Origin: Ochotona curzoniae
Lineage: Eukaryota; Chordata; Mammalia; Lagomorpha; Ochotonidae
DNA: 64,000 bases
Reading direction: 5' to 3'
Assembly: GCF_017591425.1 (NCBI RefSeq)
Contig: NW_024465746.1
Coordinates: 372,001 to 436,000, forward strand
In this document: piece by piece, positions 23,100 to 34,645 of the stretch
Position numbering within the stretch: position 1 is the stretch's first letter
How the letters are laid out: each line of letters starts with the position of its first letter
Notes under the pieces: generated by a model
The model's database searches: none
What the model was told of the DNA's origin: nothing
The model's input: only the letters and a program-made list of their open reading frames with translations
Made by a program: the position numbers and the translations under genes

Positions 23100-23590
23100 G
23101 GTGGCCAGCAGGCAGAGCCTGGCGCACAATGGGTGCACTGGCTGCCCATAGCCCAGGACTCGCACACCATGTGGCAGCAGTGGCCAGAAGAATGGTGTTG
23201 GCACAGGAAAAATATTCCTGGGAAGTAGCAGGGTCTTGAGCTCCTGCCACCTACACAGGAAATCCAGATGCAGGTCCTGGCTCCTGGCATTGCCTGACCT
23301 GGCCCTCGCTGCCACACTTGGTTGGGGCTCTGGCATTGGTCCTGCCCTCACTACCTCAGCTGGTTGGGGCCCCTGGCATTGGCCTGGCTCCGCCCCCACT
23401 GTTGCAATTATTGGGAGTTCCTGGCATTGGCCTGGCCTGGCCCTGCCCCCACTGTTGCAACTACTGGGAGTTCCTACATTGGCCTGGCCCGGCCCTTGCT
23501 GCCACAGCTGGTTGATAAGTGAAGATGTAGTTAGAAGGCTTTGTCATATCTTTGTCTCCCTCTCTGTGACTCTGACTTTTTAAATAAATT
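23100..23590 (+). repeat. CSINE-derived repeat with internal 43-53-bp tandem expansion
   Basis: A SINE-like body (cctggcgcacaatgggtgc ... aatccagatgcaggtcctggctcctgg) and tail (tttttaaataaattaatg) enclose five tandem units. They begin with ctggcatt or ctacatt at 23,284, 23,330, 23,373, 23,421 and 23,474. Each unit is C/T-G rich, of the form ctggcattggcctgg...ccactgttgcaactactgg. Comparison with ordinary copies places the expansion at the segment that normally reads ctggcttc-gattggc...ccgttgcggccacttgg. ORFs on both strands across it are by-products of the repeats. Confidence 0.7.
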
Positions 23591-24008
23591 AATGTATGCT
23601 AAAAAATATGATAGCTAACAAAGTTGAAGTGGATACTGAATGGGGCATGAGAGGAGAAACAGCCTCATGAGGAACGCAGCATGCCTCAACAGAAATAAAC
23701 TCTCCAAATAACTGCTTAATCTGCAGCAGTAATAGTGTAGCTAGGGTTGGGCCACGCCCAGATGGAGATCTAGGGACTGAATGCAGGTCCCCCTTGAGAG
23801 TGACAGGGACTGGATCGTTTGAGCCGTCACCATTGCTTCCTGGGGTCTTCATCAGCAGAAGCTGAGTCCAGGGTGAGACACTTACAGAACCTGGGGACAC
23901 GGCTGTCTTAAACACTGGGTTGAGAAGCCACCCCAACATCCCTCTTAAAATGAGACTTTCATTCTATTCCGTGTCAAAGATAACTTGAATATTTTTGCCT
24001 TTAACTTT

Positions 24009-24332
24009 TTTTTTTAAGATTTATTTTTATTGGCAAGGCAGATTTACAGAGAGGAGGAGAGACAGAGAGAAAGATCTTCCATGTGCTGGTTTACTCCCTA
24101 AGTAGCCAACAACAGTTGGAGCAGAACTGACCCAAAGCCAAGAGGTTCTTTTGGGTCTCCCACGGGAGTGCAGGGTCCCAAGGCTTTGAGCCATCCTCGA
24201 CTGCTTTTCCAGGACAGAAGCAGGCAGCTGGATGGGAAGTGAAGCAGCCAGGACATGAACCTGTGCCCATATGGGATCCCAGTGCATGCAAAGCAAGGAC
24301 TTTAGCCAGCAGGCTACGGCCCCAGGCCCTTT
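24009..24332 (-). repeat. CSINE, young subtype, minus strand
   Basis: Reversed tail aagatttatttttattggcaaggcag, gaggaggagagacagagag and gatcttccatgtgctgg, then the reversed head region ccatatgggatcccagtgc. It is close to the consensus of the younger copies. Confidence 0.85.
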
Positions 24333-24763
24333 TCCTGATTTTTATACAAATACATACACACATACTTCAATGTTTCATACTTTAAATAGTGCTGGAATTT
24401 GGGCTAAACTATTATTTTATAGTTAATAAATTAAACTAGTGACATAAGCAACCAATAACATATTTTATTGAATCATTTGTCTTTTGAAAAAAATCATCTG
24501 CCTGATATATATTACAGCCCAGTCCTTTATTTTCAACTTTCCTCTTAATTTTGGTAAATGTATTTCACTAAGCAACACAAAGTTATTTTGTAATCAGGAT
24601 CTGAATTCCTCTCATTGGTTAAAGAATGTAAGCCCTGCAGTTTTTTCCATGTAGAAATATGACCTGTTGCTAGTTCTTCAAAGAGACATGAATGCCTCTT
24701 TTATCAAAGTATTGACCTTATTATTTAATTGCAACTTACGACTTAATAATTTTCTTTTCAGAA

Positions 24764-25108
24764 AGAATGCAGAAATTTTTTTAAAAAAAAGATTTATTTA
24801 TTTTTATTGGAAAGTCAGATATACAGAGAGGAGGAGAGACAGAGAGGAAGATCTTCCGTCCGATGATTCACTCCCCAAGTGACCACAATAGCTGGTCTGC
24901 GCTGAGCCAAAGCCAGGAACCAGGAATTTCCTCCAGGTCTCCTATGCAGGTGCAGGGTCCCAAGGCTTTAGGCTGTCCTGCACTTCTTTCCTAGGAAACT
25001 GGTTGGGAAGTGGAGCTGCCGGGATTAGAACCGGCACCCATATGGGATCTCGGCGTGTTCAAGGCGAGGACTTTAGCTGCTAGGTCACGCCGCCGGGCCA
25101 GAATGCAG
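24764..25108 (-). repeat. CSINE, young, with 9-bp target-site duplication
   Basis: The SINE body is 24,773-25,099 in reverse orientation (tail aagatttatttatttttattggaaag at the left, head gctgctaggtcacgccgccgggcc at the right). The host duplication agaatgcag lies at 24,764-24,772 and again at 25,100-25,108. Retained CpGs in the head (cacgccgccggg) suggest recent insertion. Confidence 0.9.
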
Positions 25109-25628
25109 GAATGTTAACTGTTCTGAGTTGCGTGATTAGAGATACTTGTTGCACTTAATGCGCAAATGATCATTTTGCTTGAGATCAAAAATCCCAGATT
25201 AGACAGAGCCCGATGAACAGTTTTTTTGTGTGTGTGTGAATTTCCTATTGTTAAAATTCCAAAATCTTGTACTTGTCTAGTTTCAAATTTTTTGTTGACA
25301 TTCAACAAGCCTTTTAAAATTAAGGCTTCACATTTTCCTTGATCTCAGGGAACAATTTTGCTTCCTGTTTTGAGAATCATTTCATCTCTTCATTGCCGCA
25401 ATTCTTTCTGAAAGTCCTGCGAGATGAATACCGAACTTGCAGGAACAGCCCTCCTGTTGCAAATTCTCCTTTCAGTTCATCCATCACTTTCCCCGTTACA
25501 GCACATTTTGCAAGATTTATCCAACTGCACCTTCCATATTCATTATTATAACTTTAGGCATATAGTATTAAATTATTCAGTTTTCACATTATACCTTGCT
25601 CTTTGTGTCTCTCTGGATAAATTTCTAA

Positions 25629-25942
25629 TCTTTTTTTTTTTTAATGTTTATCTTATTCATTTGAAAGGCAGAGTGACATAGAGCGATAAAGAGAGAATCT
25701 TCCTTTTGCCATCTCACTCTTCCCCAGATGAGAGCCGTGACTGGGAACGGGCAAGGATGGGTCCAGGACCCAGAAGGTTCCAGGTCTCCGCTTGGGTGGG
25801 AGTATCCCTGCACTTGGAATGTCACCTGTTGCCTTCCCTGGAGCAAGATGGGACGTGGAGCATCTGGGACTTGAACCCACGTTCATCTGGTAGATGGCAG
25901 CTAAATCTACCGCACTCCAACGCCAACCCTTTGGGTTCAATT
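25629..25942 (-). repeat. CSINE, older, minus strand
   Basis: Reversed tail (taatgtttatcttattcatttgaaaggcag), body (agcaagatgggacgtggagc) and head (gggacttgaacccacgttc, gccaaccctttggg) are recognisable but diverged. Confidence 0.7.
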
Positions 25943-26493
25943 TTTAATTTCCAAGATCTCAGTCTTTGTACATTGTTCCATGTAAAATTGTTTTTTGAAA
26001 AGAGTATAGATTCTTTTTTTTTTAATCTTAAAAAAAATTCATTGAAATGTTACAAATTCTCTCCTTTTCCTCTTTTGTCGTTGGGATCTAACATTTACTC
26101 CATTTTTAGAGGTCCTTTTCATGTATGGTGTCAGTTTCGTTTAAATGTCTCCTGGCTTTTCAAATCTGTGCATCTGTTCCTGGAGGCTGAGATGTTAAAG
26201 ATGGGGAGGAGTCTGGGCTGAGGTCACAGCCAGGCGTGGCCCTATCCTGAAGAGGGAGAGCACACTTCAGGCTGGGGGCTGCAATGCCTGTGTGCACGGG
26301 AAGGCTCTCTGCCTGGAGGGTGATGGGAGTGTGCGACAAATGCTCCGCTTCCACACATGGCCGACTCCTCTCCTCGTTAGCGACAGAGGCCGCAGTGCTC
26401 AGGCCACCCAGGTCTCCTCTCCAGACCAATTGTTTGCTCCGTGGTTAACCCTCCTGCTCTGCAGAGCCAACAATTTAGCTTTAAGATGCTTTA

Positions 26494-26522
<29 letters not shown>
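26494..26522 (+). repeat. (AAT)n microsatellite
   Basis: Nine to ten perfect AAT units in otherwise unique sequence. Confidence 0.9.
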
Positions 26523-26525
<3 letters not shown>

Positions 26526-26639
26526 CCTCACAAACATTAAATCTAATTGCTCGCTGTGCATGGTAGGTGCAATATATAATATTTTGTAGTATATCTTTGA
26601 TCAAACGGCATAATAATTAGCAACATCTTGGTGCTTGCT

Positions 26640-26754
26640 TCGTCAGCTTTTTATCACTATAACAAAATCCCTGAGTTAGATCCGTTAGAAGTAAAGAGGA
26701 GTTCACTTAACTTATACTTTTGGAGGCGCCAAACCCAAACACTATGGCCCAGGC
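26640..26754 (-). repeat. MaLR (MST-like) LTR fragment, reversed
   Basis: The plus strand reads ctttttatcactataacaaaatccctgag followed by taaagaggagttcac. This is the reversed 3' part of MST/MLT-type LTRs. It is interrupted on the right by two consecutive minus-strand SINEs. Confidence 0.5.
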
Positions 26755-27090
26755 TTTTTTTTTTTTTTAAGACATTTATTTTTATTGCAAAGACAAATAT
26801 GTAGACAGAGGAGGAGAGACAGAGAGGAAGATCTTCCATCCAATGATTCACTCCCCAAGTGACTGCAATGTCTGGAGCTGCGCCAATTTGAAGCCAGGAG
26901 CCAGGGACTCTTTGGGAGTCCCACACGGGCACAGGGTGCTAAGGCTTTGGGCTGTACTTGATTGCTTTCCCAGGCTGCAAGCAGGGAGCTGGGTAGGAAG
27001 CAGGGTTACTGAGACTAGAACCGGCGCCCATATGGGATCTGACATGTTCTAAGGCAAGGACTTAGATGATAGGCCACCACGCAGGGCCCT
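26755..27090 (-). repeat. CSINE, young subtype, minus strand
   Basis: Reversed tail (taagacatttatttttattgc), gaggaggagagacagag, gatcttccatccaatgattcactccccaag and head (ccatatgggatctgac; aggccaccacgcagggcc). Confidence 0.85.
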
Positions 27091-27126
27091 GGTGTTTTGT
27101 TGTTGTTGTTGTTCTTTATTTGTTTG

Positions 27127-27415
27127 TTTTAAAGATTTATTTATTTATTTGAAAGTCAGAGTTACTGAGAGAGAATGAAAGAGAGATCTTCTGTTGATGG
27201 TTCACTCCCAGTTGGAAGAAATGGGCAGGGTTGGGAAACCAGTAGCTTGGAACCGCATTCAGATCCCGCATGTGGGTGCAGGCCATCCTCTACTGTTTTC
27301 CCAGGAGCCTGAGCAGGTAGGTGGATCAGAAATGAAGCAGGCAAGCTCATACAGGCTCCCTCTTAGGATTCCAGCACTGGAGGTGGTGGCTCAACCTGAT
27401 GTCCCACAACACCGT
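27127..27415 (-). repeat. CSINE, older subtype, minus strand
   Basis: Reversed tail (ttaaagatttatttatttatttgaaagtcag), gagagaatgaaagagagatcttc and a diverged head. A TTG-rich run (gttgttgttgtt, about 27,100-27,112) lies just outside its tail. Confidence 0.7.
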
Positions 27416-27559
27416 CACCCTGCAGCCCGGGTTTGGCTCTGGCAAACAGCACATGAGAACACAGGAGGGAAAGCATGGAAAGCCAGGATCTGGTAATCAG
27501 GTCATCAAGAAATCATCCTTGGAAGGTCCCAATATTGCTCCTACAGGTCTGGGTTAGTT

Positions 27560-27765
27560 CTCACGAGAGCAGGTGGTTAGAAGTCAAGGTCATTCCATGC
27601 ACTTGGTCTCTTCTCCGACATGTGTGATGCAGCCAGAAGGAGGACACCAGGCTGAACAGATGTGACCAGACAACCTTGAAACTTCAGCATCTGAAATTCT
27701 TTTCTTTATAAAGTATCTAACCTCAGGCATTTTGCTATAGTAACACAAGACAGACTGGCAAAGAC
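27560..27765 (+). repeat. MaLR (MST/MLT-like) LTR 3' end
   Basis: The stretch containing ctgaaattcttttctttataaagtatctaacctcaggcattttg followed by ctatagtaacacaagacagactgg has the R/U5 layout of MST-type LTRs: TATA-like and poly(A) region, then the conserved end. No internal retroviral sequence adjoins it. Confidence 0.55.
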
Positions 27766-30689
27766 AAGGCAGCATTTTATTCACTTGGGATGTAAGGACA
27801 ACGACAGCTGAGAAATTCAATAGAGATGAGGGCACATGGCTGGAAATGAGTGAACCAGCCATTGCTTCCTGCACCTGCCAACATGTACCTCTCCACCCAC
27901 GCCCCCACTCGGGAGAGTAGATAATGTGAACATTTCACGGAACATCATGTTGTCACAACTTTTGTGATTGTCAGATATTGTGTATCAATTTTGTAGTGTC
28001 ACAAGTTTTGAAAAGTCAAAGCCATGCTGTAGGAATGCTGCATAAATATTACCTGGTAAACTTTCAATCAGTGCCTTGTCTTTATTTCAGTTTTCATTTT
28101 ACGTATCTTCTACATCATTTCTTTTCTGTAGCTTCGTTACGACCTTTACTGTAAATTGTGTTATAACAGGCGTGTGAAATAAAACCAACCTATCTCCCCC
28201 TCTTCTTTATTGTCCTTCCAAGCAGAGGTTTGAACCTCTGCTCACACGGAGCAGCCCGGAGCCAACCTACTTGCCGCTTTGCCAAGCGAGACGGAAGGAG
28301 TCTTTAGACTGTACTCTGCTGCTGTAATGGGATATTTGGACTAGGTAATGTACTGAGTGCAGATTTATTGCCTACAGCTGTGGGGAACGGGCAAGTCCAA
28401 GAGCATGGTTCCAGAACTGAAGAGGACCTCCTGCTGTGCTGTAATGAGGCAGGCACCCTGCCGGGAGCGGGCACAAGAGCCTGCAAGCTCAGATCTCTTT
28501 TCCTCCCCACTTCTATCCACTAATGCCATGCCTGGGTCTCCTTGAACCCTAGCCACCCCCGAAGGGCAGCCTGCACCTCCGATGTCACCAACCTGTGAAC
28601 TTAAGATTGCATTTCCAACACACGAAGATTTGAAGGACATGTTCAAGTCATAGCAGAAGTCTGCATAATTTTCAGTGAAAAAGGATGGTATTTATATAAA
28701 CTTCCGTACCTAAAGACGTGTGCTCTTGTCCACACTGGTTTCAAAACTTCAGTTTAAAAGATTTATTCTTAGGCTGTAATGGACATACAGTATTTTTCCC
28801 TCTCCCCTATTTCTCTTGCTCATGGTGAAAATTTTCTCCTTTGTTGGCCATCATTACCTAAATTTATCCCCATATTATTTATTTCTGTTTATGTCGACGC
28901 CTGAACACATGCAAGAAACCGTGGGGCTGGGGCCATCTCCCTTTTTCTACCAGGTTCAGCCTAGGGCAGCAGGGACAACTTGTGTGTTCCAACAGCCCTG
29001 TCTGCATTGGGCCCGAGGTCTGACCACTACCATCTCTTGTTTATGGGCACCAGGTGCTATAATAAACACTAGGGAAGGGAAACAAACAGAGCCCTCGGCT
29101 GGCCACACGTGTGGATGTGTGTACAGCTGCCCTCGTCCCAGGCGTGGTGAAGGGACACTGCCTGACCGTACAGAGTGAAGGCAGCATGTGGGAGTCAAGG
29201 CAGCTGAGCCTCTGTGAGATAAAGAGACATAAACGTCTACTTTGCAAATGCCTTCGTGTTAATTTCCTGTATTACATTTATAGGGTGTCAGATACATGGC
29301 GTGTTTCTACTGTACTACAATGTAAGCATTCATCCCAGAGCCAGCCTGCTCCCCAAGCACTGTTAACTCTGCAACGTCCGGGAGGACAGCCTTGCCACAT
29401 GCAGTTGTAGACAAACAGAGCTCCTACTTAGAACTTGTTGCACAAGCTTGTCTATTTTTGCAAATGCACTATATAGAAAGCATGATAACATTTATTTTTA
29501 AAAGGAATCATGCCTTTCATATGGAAAATGAGGAGGAATCAGCAGCACATTGTAGTACTGGCATATAAAAGAAACTTTGTGGGAATAGTTCAGTTGATAG
29601 TTTTGGGTGGGTGTACATGAGTGATTCCCTCGGAAATGCCTGGCAAAATCGTCACAGTTCTACTAAGTTTACAGGTCAAATTATTCCAATAATACCTTTC
29701 TCTTTTTTTTTTGAATAAATGATTCAGAACTGACCCAGAACCTAACTGGAGGGTAGCTGAGGGTGTTGGTTTTAATGCAGGATTATGTCAACATGAGTAA
29801 AGAGAGTTTAGATTCAAGCCAGTTTTGTTGGACGTCCCTTTGAGGTTTTCAAATGTTGGCCAAAGATTGGGGAAATCGGAGTGGAGCTTTGGCTTGGAGG
29901 ACAGCCAGGAGTTCATGGTCTAGCATGGAAACATGTGAAAACGTTATGTGATTTCCATCCAGAACAAGGTAAGACTTAAAATTGCCATCTCTCAGAAGCC
30001 AAAGCAAAGATAGGGTTGTAAAAACAACTTCTTGAAGCTTGACAGGGTGAACGGGCAGGAGCTGGAAATGTCCAGGGAGCTATAGAGATTTGTGATTTCA
30101 ACTGAAAAACAACAAAAAACAAAGGCTTTCTTTCTGATTGGTTTACAGTTCTGGGTCCATCATCGGCGTGCCTTCAGTGGTGGTGTGTGCCCAGCAGTTG
30201 TGTCTGATGTCTGGGAGAGGCAAGCTGAAGCCAGTTAGACCAGGTCAGGTGGGCTGTCCTCCATAGAAAGGCTACCTACTTAAGAAGAGGCCTCTGCATT
30301 CTGAAACAATGATCTGGATGTACCTTCCGTGCAAAACCCACAACCAATGAAATATTTCTAGGCATTCTGTGGATTTTTCTTATTTGTAGATTTGTGATTA
30401 TTCAATTTATAGATGCGTTTTGAACGTCGTACATTTCATATGGAATAAAACGATATAAAAGCTAACATGACTGGAATAAGTAACTATCCCCTTTCCCTTA
30501 GGAATGTCAGCACATCCGTATTCCTGGTTTCTCACCCCAGGGAGTTTCTGTCTGTCTAGGACTCCATTGGTGAGAACTGGCTGAAGGCAGGACGTGCACG
30601 GAGGGCTCCGCTGGTGGGGAGGTGAATGAGACACTCAGCAGTGTAAGCAGGACCTAGGACCTAGTTCTTTCTTTCTCTCTCTCTCTCTC
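27766..30689. other. Unassigned unique sequence
   Basis: About 2.9 kb without recognised interspersed repeats. Short ORFs on both strands do not show consistent coding character or paired splice sites. If a host exon or enhancer exists in this window, this and 31.0-37.7 kb are the repeat-poor places to look. Confidence 0.4.
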
Positions 30690-31010
30690 TCTTTTTAATA
30701 TTTATTTATTTGTATTGGAAAGGCAGATATACAGATAGAAGGAAAGAGAGAGGAAGATCTGTTCTCTGGTTCACTCCCCAAGTAGCTACAATGGCCAGAG
30801 CTGACCCGATCTCAAGCCAGGAGCTTCTTCCGGGTCTCCCATGCAGGTGCAGGGTCCCAAGGCTTTGGGCCGTTCTCCATTGCTTTCCCAGGCTACAAGC
30901 AGGGAGCTGGATGGGAAGCGGAGCAGCTGGGCCATGAATCAGCACCCACACGGGATCTCAGCGTGTGCAAGGTGAAGACTGTAATCACTAGGCTACTGGG
31001 CCAGGCCTAA
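30690..31010 (-). repeat. CSINE, young subtype, minus strand
   Basis: A (CT)n run (30,670-30,692) sits at the left edge, then the reversed tail (ttaatatttatttatttgtattggaaaggcag) and head (cacacgggatctcagcgtgtgc; ctactgggccaggcc). Confidence 0.85.
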
Positions 31011-32073
31011 TCCTTCCTTTGCTTAGATAAAAACGAAGCTGTCTATTAGATTAGCGGAGGTTTGAATCTGTCACTTAGCTCTCTGAGTAGGCACTCACAG
31101 GTCCCATGTTCTGCTTTTGGTGAAGTCTCTTCTGAACATTTCTGGTTTACCATGATCACGGGTTGTTTCAACTTCAATACTTTCCAAGGCAAGTCTCAGT
31201 CCCAAAACAGGCAGCCGTAACAAACTGAAAGCAGCAAGTGTTTCTCATGATTCCCGAGACAGGAGTTGAGACGGGGGTGTGTGTGCGGTCTGGTGTGGTC
31301 CCTAAGGGAGCATGCCGGTGGCGGTCCTCTCTCTGGGTCCCGCCTGGCAGGGAGCAAAGCCCAAGAAGCTTTCGCTGGATGCCTCAGAGGGCATCTATAC
31401 CGTCTGAGACTCTTCTGCATGGCTTAACCTACTCCCATTCTCTTCAAAGTCCTCACTTTCCAACCTATTTCGTTAGAAGGTAAGAGTGCGGAACGCGCTT
31501 TGGGAAGATAGCAGTGTTAACTCGTTACAGCGCAGGTCTTCTTCGGGCCAGTGATGGACGTGCAGGAAAGGAAGAAGGGCCTTCATCCATAACAGACGAA
31601 ATATCCAACTTCACGATGACAGCCCGGAGTTGGAAGACATCCTGATCTGTAAGATAAAATGAACTGAAGGAGATTGTTGCTAGGAAGTATCAGATACATC
31701 GGGGAGAGCAAGCGTGATAGGACACTGAATGGCTAAGACAAGCAGGGTGAGCTTTGGCTTCTAAACTGTAAAGCTTTCACTCTCAGCTCATCCACTTACA
31801 GCATCACTGCACTCAGCTTTACCAGCGGAGGCCTCCCGGGTCTTTTCACGGCTTACTGCTCTTCCGGGGCAGTGGGTCTTCCGTCACTCCCACTGGTTTC
31901 GTCACGTCACTGGTTTTCCTGCCTCTCTTGCCTTGATGAGGGTGTGTTTGGAAGCTAAATAACGAGAACTCTTCCCCCTTCCTGAATAACTTCCAGAAGG
32001 AGAAGGAAGACAGGCGATGAAGTGCTACCCAGTGGCCGGCACCGAGACGGAAGCATCTCACCGCAACAGAGGA

Positions 32074-32121
32074 GTCAGTGTCGGCACGGATGTCAGTGTC
32101 GGCATGGATGTCAGTGTGGGA
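32074..32121 (+). repeat. 18-bp tandem repeat, 2.6 copies
   Basis: The unit gtcagtgtcggcacggat (32,074-32,091) is followed by a copy with one change (32,092-32,109) and a partial third. It is a small local minisatellite. Confidence 0.8.
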
Positions 32122-32815
32122 GGGTCTTCCTGAGTGAGAACAGCTGGAGTCTGCCCCCTTTTCAGCTCTGTACGCATCGCAAAGCAAATGCTCTGGTTTC
32201 TATCTGTGTAGCTACAACCCCATAGCTCCACCGGATCTGTGCTTTTCCCTTCCATTGTTCCGATGTTCAAAACGCTGCTGTGTGATGCAAATCCCACCAT
32301 GAGTTCTCTTACCTAACAACACTCTATTTTCTCTTCTCTCTCAAGGGTAAACTCCCTCCAGGGCTTCTGTGGTTCTTGGCATTTCCTGTCCTGGTAGCCC
32401 TCCTCTGCATCCCACACCCCCCCGCCGCCCATTTTTTTTTTAACCCAAGGGCTTGTGTTCATGTTCTGTTTGCTTCCTGCCTTTGCTGATCTCTGTCCCT
32501 ATGCGCTGTAGGTCTCTGTCCCCAGATGGAGCCACTGCCAGCAGCCGCTTCCCTGCTCCAAGGCAGGACCTAGCCTCTTGCCAAAGAGGCCACTGCTCCG
32601 TCATAGCATTCATTATCAGCTCCCCTTTACATTGTCTAGTTCTGTGACTAAAGACTGTCTCTAGAGAAAATAAAGTGAGAAATTGGGCAAGAAAGAGAAG
32701 GGCTTTCTTTACGCAATATGAAGTTGCTTTCACGGATCCCCTGGAGTGTATAAACTGTGTTTGACTCCCAATGGAGATGCTCATTTTCACGTCCTCAGAG
32801 GTCTAGCTCTGTCGT

Positions 32816-33200
32816 TGTGGCAGGAGAGCAAGTCATGGAGGGAATGTAGTGAGGTAGTCAGCTAGTCCAGGGTCATGGACATGTAAGTTGCTGCCCCACC
32901 ACCTAGGTGTTCTCTCCCGCATACCTGTGACTCTCACCTGTCACCCCAGAGGGGACAGTATCCCCTTGTTATGTAACTCCCCCCACACAAGCCCCTAAAA
33001 GGCTCAGGGTAAAGAGAGGCTCGCTCTCTTGGTCCTGTGCTCCCACACCTCTGGAGGACAGGCGTCCCCTGAGCATGGCCCCTGTGTGTCTGTATTCCTC
33101 ACCCTCTGTTCACTGCTTGGGTGGGACAATGAAGATAGCAATGCTAAGATGCTTTGTAGTTCTAATGTGTGCACTATCAGGAGTTCCAGGAGAGGTGAGG
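32816..33200 (+). repeat. Probable solo LTR of an endogenous retrovirus
   Basis: The layout is that of an LTR. It starts tgtggcagg. A U3-like part is followed by ccctaaaaggct and a CT-rich probable R start (gagaggctcgctctcttggtcc). A decayed poly(A) signal (caatgaaga where aataaa would be expected, about 33,127) comes next, then a G/T-rich end. The short reading frame atgaagatagcaatgc...gaggtgag at 33,129 looks like a signal-peptide exon but lies inside this block. Ends are approximate and the family is not identified. Confidence 0.42.
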
Positions 33201-34359
33201 CCTCACAGTGATGGAATGTGGGCAGAGAAGCCAGGGAAAGGTGAATGTCAGCAGCTTTGTAAGTGTGTCCAGGTTATTCGTTGCATGTGTCTTAGGATAA
33301 CTGGGGAAGCTGGGATGTAGGTCTTCAGCTTAACGGATGGACTGCAGGGTAATGACCATTTGTTCCTATTGGGTTTATGATCGACTGGATCGCCATATGG
33401 ACTTGTGATTTGCTATTCCTGATGGGCCCTGTTATCACCAAAACTCCTTAATAAGCCTTAGCTATGTCTGGCGTGATCTTGCTTGCACCCCATAACAGCA
33501 ACAGATGTGTCTGAAAAGACGAAGTGCAATTTAAAACCTGAGCCATTTGCAGATCACCAAGAACTCTCTATCCCCAGTTCATTGGAGAGTCCTCTCTGCC
33601 TCCTGGCCCCAGTGACACCAGCTGATCATTTGTGGAGATGACTGGTTTAATGAACCAGTTTGTGGGGAATGTGCTGGCCTTCCTGATCAATTCTGCTGTG
33701 TGGCTTTTGCAGCTATCAAATGTCAAGCGGGCAATTACTGTATATTTATCATCCAGAAATCCCACCATTAGGGGCGTTTTGTAAAGCACTGGGAATGGCT
33801 GCTTCTCATACAGAACTCAGTCCCTTGGGTCTCATTTGAGTCTCTTGTCTGCAGATGTCTGGTTATAAAGAAGTCCGTTTCCGCTTGTGTGGGTTACACT
33901 TGATCTAAACTGCTGTTGACCGGGAGCTTTTGACCTGTGCCATGCAAAACGATGCTTCCCTTAGACTCCCAAAGGTCTCGGTGTGTCTAAATGGGGCACC
34001 AAGTTTCACTCGAGAATTCCTAACAAAGTAGCTGGAGACTGAGACGACATGGACTCCCTGGAGACACGGTGGTGGCTGCATTATGCAGAGAATAAAGATG
34101 GACTGGACGGCTAACACGCAGTGTGACGTGCGTGAGGAGCCAGACGGGGTAGTCAGCAGTTAGGATAGTCTGGGTCCCCGAGTCATCTTTCTCCAACATA
34201 AAATGGTATTTTCTCCACCATCTCCCAAGAGACAAGTGCATACTTAACATATCAAGAACACGGTTCCCCAAGAGACAAGGGCAACACTGACATAGCAGTT
34301 CTCCACCTAGAGTGGCCAATTCGGTCTCTGGCCATTACCAAGGGGGCAGTGTCAGACTG
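33201..34359. other. Unassigned unique sequence
   Basis: No recognised repeat and no supported gene; ORFs are short and on both strands. Confidence 0.4.
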
Positions 34360-34645
34360 GACTCTGTTGCTTTAACTGAATACTACAGTGTGGGGTAATT
34401 TACCAAGAACAGAAGTGGATTAGCTCCGAGGACATGGCACTAACCTCTGTTGGCATCTGGCCAGGGTCTTACTGCTGCATCGTGAACTGGCAGAGGGCAC
34501 TACATGGTGGGGAAAAGAAGCCTTTCCTTTATAAAGCCTTCATGATATCTGACCTTGGAAGTAAAGTTCTCAGAATCTCTATCTCACACCGGTGATTAAA
34601 TTTCAACATGAGTTTTGATGGAGACATTCAAACCATGCCAACCAG
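34360..34645 (-). repeat. MaLR (MST/MLT-like) LTR, reversed
   Basis: The plus strand contains ttgctttaactgaatactac, ggggtaatttaccaagaac and near the right end gattaaatttcaacatgag followed by ttttgatggagacattcaaacc. Reading the minus strand gives the usual start-to-end order of an old MaLR LTR. It is diverged, and no internal region is seen. Confidence 0.55.

Noticed and set aside
33129..33200. Signal-peptide-like first exon (atgaagatagcaatgc...) followed by a gtgag donor
   Set aside because: It lies inside a block with LTR features (32,816-33,200), at the place where a poly(A) signal would be, with one base changed to give ATG. No downstream exon could be matched.
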